Source: Euperipatoides rowelli
Lineage: Eukaryota; Onychophora; Udeonychophora; Euonychophora; Peripatopsidae
Assembly (NCBI GenBank): GCA_003024985.2
Contig: PXIH01S0000266.1
Length of the DNA stretch: 10,957 bases
Direction: 5' to 3' (one strand)
The position numbers and the translations under genes are program-made. The notes beneath the pieces were generated by a model, which was not told where the DNA came from, did no database searches, and saw only the letters and a program-made list of their open reading frames with translations. Within the stretch, counting starts at the first letter, position 1. Each line of letters begins with the position of its first letter. Below, in pieces: positions 8,014-10,957 of this stretch.

Positions 8014-8403
8014 CATTATTCAACATTCATTTAAAAAAAAACATCATCTTCATTTAGAACAATCCTAATAAATAACACTGTAAATATTAAAATTATTTAA
8101 TAAATTCTTGAAAAGATTAACCAAAATTAATTTAGAATGGGCATCAATCATCATTTCCTATGAGGTATAATTTGAAAAACTATCACCTCGTATATTAAAA
8201 ATTAAAACTTTTCTAAAATGATTTTCAATTAATTTAAAAACAAGGAAACAAAAATTAGAGTTCACTTATAAAAATTAGTTTCGCATATAAAAACTCATCT
8301 TGAAAAATTGGCACAAATCAAAAACATTTAGAGTCTTATTAATTATTATAAGATTATTGTTTTACAAGATAAAAGGGTAAATTTATTTTGAGCAACAGTA
8401 ATA
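8014..8403. other. AT-rich intron sequence, nothing recognised
   Basis: Between the first and second LINE 3' ends. It may include decayed upstream parts of the second LINE, but no motif could be read. Confidence 0.45.
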
Positions 8404-8750
8404 AACAAGTATAAATTGTTTAAAAAACGTTGTAAAACTAAATTTGGGTTGAATTCATTTTATAATAGGAGTATTGATAATTGGAATAATATAACCTTTN
8501 GTAGTATTTTTATTGTTTATTATTATTATTTTTGTTGTATTATTGCAACTAATATTACTCTGAATTACTTTGTAATTTGTTTGTGATGATTTTTATGTTT
8601 TAGTGTTATGGTTTTATATGTACCGTATTGATTTTTTGATTTGTCTTTGTTTTTAGTAATTGAATTCTGACTTATGATTCCCTCTTGGGTATTGTTTTGT
8701 TTTGAAATTGTACAAGCTTTAGCTTTAACAATATTAATAAAATAAAATAA
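8404..8750 (+). mobile_element. Second LINE 3' end, decayed
   Basis: From 8404 the frame reads NKYKLFKKRCKTKFGLNSFY and NRSIDNWNNIT. This is the same C-terminal block as in the first LINE (KxKLFKK, FFSNRxxxxWN) but from a different family or subfamily. The usual following segment (VV.A.S..FK..LD) is missing, suggesting a deletion near the ambiguous base at 8500. The AT-rich 3'UTR ends in a hairpin: TTGT (8708-8711) and AAGC (8714-8717), loop TTTA, then GCTT (8722-8725) and ACAA (8728-8731). An AATAAAATAAAATAA tail follows. Its left boundary is unknown. Confidence 0.7.
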
Positions 8751-9035
8751 GATTAATCATTTTCAGTTCTTTCTTACCAAATTAAGTTTTCACAAAATAA
8801 AGCAATGACAAAATCCTCCTCTTTTCCTAATTTCTCTTGGAACTTGTGTTTTAATATCTATTATGACTAGGTAACGGTTAATATCAAGATTGACTAAGGA
8901 TAGGTTTATTAAACCTTTAATCAAGGTTAATATGGGGAATGCTAAAGTTAACAAAGCTTAGTGGATTGCATAAGTCATGTTTAGAAATTTTTTGGCAGCA
9001 ATCTTGACAATAAAGACCCATAGCAATCACCTATT
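8751..9035. other. Sequence between two LINE fragments
   Basis: No motif could be read. It may contain the upstream part of the third LINE. An in-frame stop at 9021-9023 separates it from the readable endonuclease start. Confidence 0.4.
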
Positions 9036-10437
9036 ATGAATTTAAAATGTTTTTACTCTAATGTAAATTCTTTTTTTAACAAACTGGATGAGCTTGCTGG
9101 TATTTCTAATATCTCCAATCCTGATATGTTCCTGGTTGAATCTTGGCTGACACCAAATATCCCAAATGATCTGATTAAAATTTAGGGTTATTGTGTTATA
9201 AGAGACAGAATTGTGAAAATAGGAGGCGGTTTGTTAGTTTATTATAGAGTTTTTTTCATCTTGCCTCTCCTAAAAAATCATTCTGAAATGCTTAATTTTA
9301 TCATTTCATCTGACTCACAAAAATATTTTTGTTGTTTTAACTTACAGACCTCCAAACAATACCCCTTAACCCCTAGTGAAGATGCTGATCTTATTGCAGA
9401 GTTGAGATATGCTATTGACCTTTATAAATCATTTCAATGTAATGAATATTTTTTACTTGTAGATTTTAACCTGCCTTACATAAATTGTAATTTGGGTTCC
9501 ATAAACTACCGATTGAATGACTTTGCTCATATTTTTTGTGACTTCATACATAAAAATCTTCTTACTCAACATATAAACTTTCATACCAGATTTAAGGAAC
9601 AATCAAGTTCTCTATTAGATCTTATTCTCTCAATCAGAGCTGACGCTATTCAGGATATTTCGATCTTTCAGAGTGTTGGTAAGAGTGATCATAAATTTCA
9701 TTATGGATCTAAAAATAACTCATAGTAATTTTATTATAACTTATGATGATCATGCTGCCGCAGATACTAATGCAATCTCAACGTCATTATCTGGTCTCGT
9801 GGGTGACATTATTTTTGAACATAAATCTTTTGAAGCTGATTACTGTTCTATTTTATCAAGGATCAATACTATTATTTCTCTCAACATTCCCAAGAAAAGG
9901 ATTTTTAATAGTAATAATGACCAGTCAGAGAAGGCCTAAATGGGTAGACAAAGGTATTTTGAATGATATTTTAAAAAAAAAATGCTGCTTTTAAAAGTTA
10001 TACCAGGGGTAAAACAACTGAAAATTATACATTATATAAAATTATGCGAAATACAGTTTCAAATCATATTAGAAATTCAATATGGTTGTTTGAAGATAGT
10101 TTGCTCTCTAGATCTGTGCATGACAAAAATGTTCTATTTACCTATTTGAAGAGCAAAAGAAATTCAAATTTTATGAATATAGGTGAAATTGTGATAAATG
10201 ATTTGATATGCTCTGACCCTATACAAATAGGTAGGGGTTTCTCTGATTATTTTACCCGTTTTAACAGTGATAATGATGGTTTTTCTAAGGATAATGTTCC
10301 TTTGGATAATTTATTGGAAATTCATGTTCGCTATTGTTTAAGCCTATATCTATCACTGAAATATATGAAATTATAGGTAACATGAAAAAATTATTTCTCT
10401 GCCTTTAATGATAAAAATATCAAATTATCACATTAAA
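9036..10437 (+). pseudogene. Broken LINE ORF2: apurinic-type endonuclease and linker, before the reverse transcriptase
   Basis: The endonuclease nicks target DNA to start LINE integration. Its motifs appear in order from 9036: YSNVNSFFNKLDEL, DMFLVESWL, RIVKIGGGLLVYY, LVDFNLPYIN, TRFKEQSSSLLDLILS and VGKSDH. The active-site Asn, Glu, Asp/Asn and Asp-His positions are all kept, although GDFN has become VDFN. The copy is dead: an in-frame TAG at 9183-9185, a shift soon after SDH (about 9690), a second near 9930 and a third in an A10 run (9973-9982). Beyond these, KWVDKGILNDILKK and LFTYLKSKRNSN to IQIGRGFSDYFTRFN (10044-10260) are the typical linker. One more shift near 10330 leads into FKPISITEIYEIIGNMKK, the start of the reverse transcriptase region. 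Similarity fades by 10437, so the polymerase is missing. Confidence 0.85.
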
Positions 10438-10474
10438 TCGTATATTAACTTTTTTTCATATTTTATAACTTCAG

Positions 10475-10560
10475 CAGTGGCGCATGATGAGTAAAAAAGG
10501 AAGTGGTGTTAAAAAAAATTTAATGGAAGTCCGGAGGGTCTAATCCCCTTCCCTAATATT
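10475..10560. repeat. Possible DNA-transposon end beginning CAGTGGCG
   Basis: CAGTGGCG at 10475-10482 is followed by a GTCCGGAGGGTCTAATCCCC block with complementary GGAAG and CTTCC arms (10525-10529 and about 10548-10552). From memory, interspersed repeats starting CAGTGGCG and carrying a GGGGTC...CCCC block are common in invertebrates and resemble hAT-type ends. The opposite end (CGCCACTG) is not in the window, so this is at most a fragment. Confidence 0.3.
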
Positions 10561-10820
10561 TTTTAAATGATAAACATTTTTTCAGCATTAATAGACCAGA
10601 AATAAATGTGAAGAAAATCTTAAAGTTGAACTATAAATCAAATAAGATAATGTCCCAAATACTTTGACTTTCTGCATCCTGCCAGTATTTTCCTTGTTCA
10701 TTTATTGAATAGGAAAATGCTGTGCAGATATATGGAGAATTACAAATATGATTTAGTATCACTCCATTGTTCATATTAAAGATAACAAAAGTACCTGCTG
10801 TTATGTTAATGACCCATAGG
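10561..10820. other. AT-rich intron sequence, nothing recognised
   Basis: About 260 bases without a readable exon or repeat. The next ALKBH7 exon was looked for and not found. Confidence 0.4.
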
Positions 10821-10935
10821 GGCAGGGCTCGAAATTAGTGGTAGCCCAGTACTGTAGCCTGAGCTACTAATAAATTGGTTGGGCTACTACTTGCAAGTTT
10901 CAAGGTAGCCCTTCAGGCTACTGGTAAAAATGTAA
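10821..10935. repeat. Repeat with clustered GTAGCC / GGCTAC motifs
   Basis: GTAGCC occurs at 10841, 10854 and 10905, and its complement GGCTAC at 10882 and 10916, with a related GAGCTAC at 10861. This gives several ways to fold back within about 80 bases. The lead-in GGGGCAGGGCTCGAAATTA resembles the start of interspersed repeats I remember from other aquatic animals. The family is not identified, and the element may run past the window end. Confidence 0.45.
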
Positions 10936-10957
10936 AATAAATAAATACAGTAAAACC

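Noticed and set aside
9743-9994. 83-residue plus-strand open frame
   Set aside because: Only its last part, from about 9930, belongs to the LINE frame. The earlier part is a shadow of the LINE sequence in the neighbouring frame.

Overview
This is AT-rich animal nuclear DNA: short coding exons bounded by GT-AG splice signals, long introns, and scattered transposon debris. It holds the first coding exons of two genes transcribed away from each other. One is the motile-cilium gene CFAP57 (minus strand) and the other is the mitochondrial dioxygenase gene ALKBH7 (plus strand). A CFAP57 gene implies motile cilia or flagella. The mixture of CR1/L2-like LINE fragments and other repeat families looks like an aquatic invertebrate, but the species cannot be settled from the window.

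Layout. Positions 1-3261 lie downstream of the first CFAP57 coding exon and probably belong to its next intron. They hold a short recurrent repeat (about 482-600) and, on the plus strand, a badly decayed copy of a multi-copy protein family (1318-2452). The CFAP57 coding exon is 3262-3738, with an exon start at 3751. Upstream of it is an inferred 5'UTR intron (3752-6218) that contains a 29-bp near-palindrome and a 606-bp element with long terminal inverted repeats (4503-5108). A probable noncoding first exon of CFAP57 ends at 6219.

Positions 6277-6989 form the shared upstream region of the two genes. It has a local cluster of CpG dinucleotides, an inverted repeat with RFX-like half-sites, and an ETS-like site. 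The first exon of ALKBH7 codes from 6990 to 7298. Everything after that, to the window end, appears to be ALKBH7 intron 1. It carries three LINE fragments, all on the plus strand: a 3' end (7520-8013), another 3' end (8404-8750), and a broken endonuclease and linker region (9036-10437). Two further short repeat pieces follow (about 10475-10560 and 10821-10935).

The two genes have unrelated functions, axoneme assembly and mitochondrial 2-oxoglutarate oxygenation; what links them here is only a probable shared promoter region. No RNA genes, CRISPR arrays or prokaryotic features were seen. I did not find a convincing new biological system. The most informative unexplained structures are the 606-bp inverted-repeat element, the promoter inverted repeat and the decayed gene-family copy.
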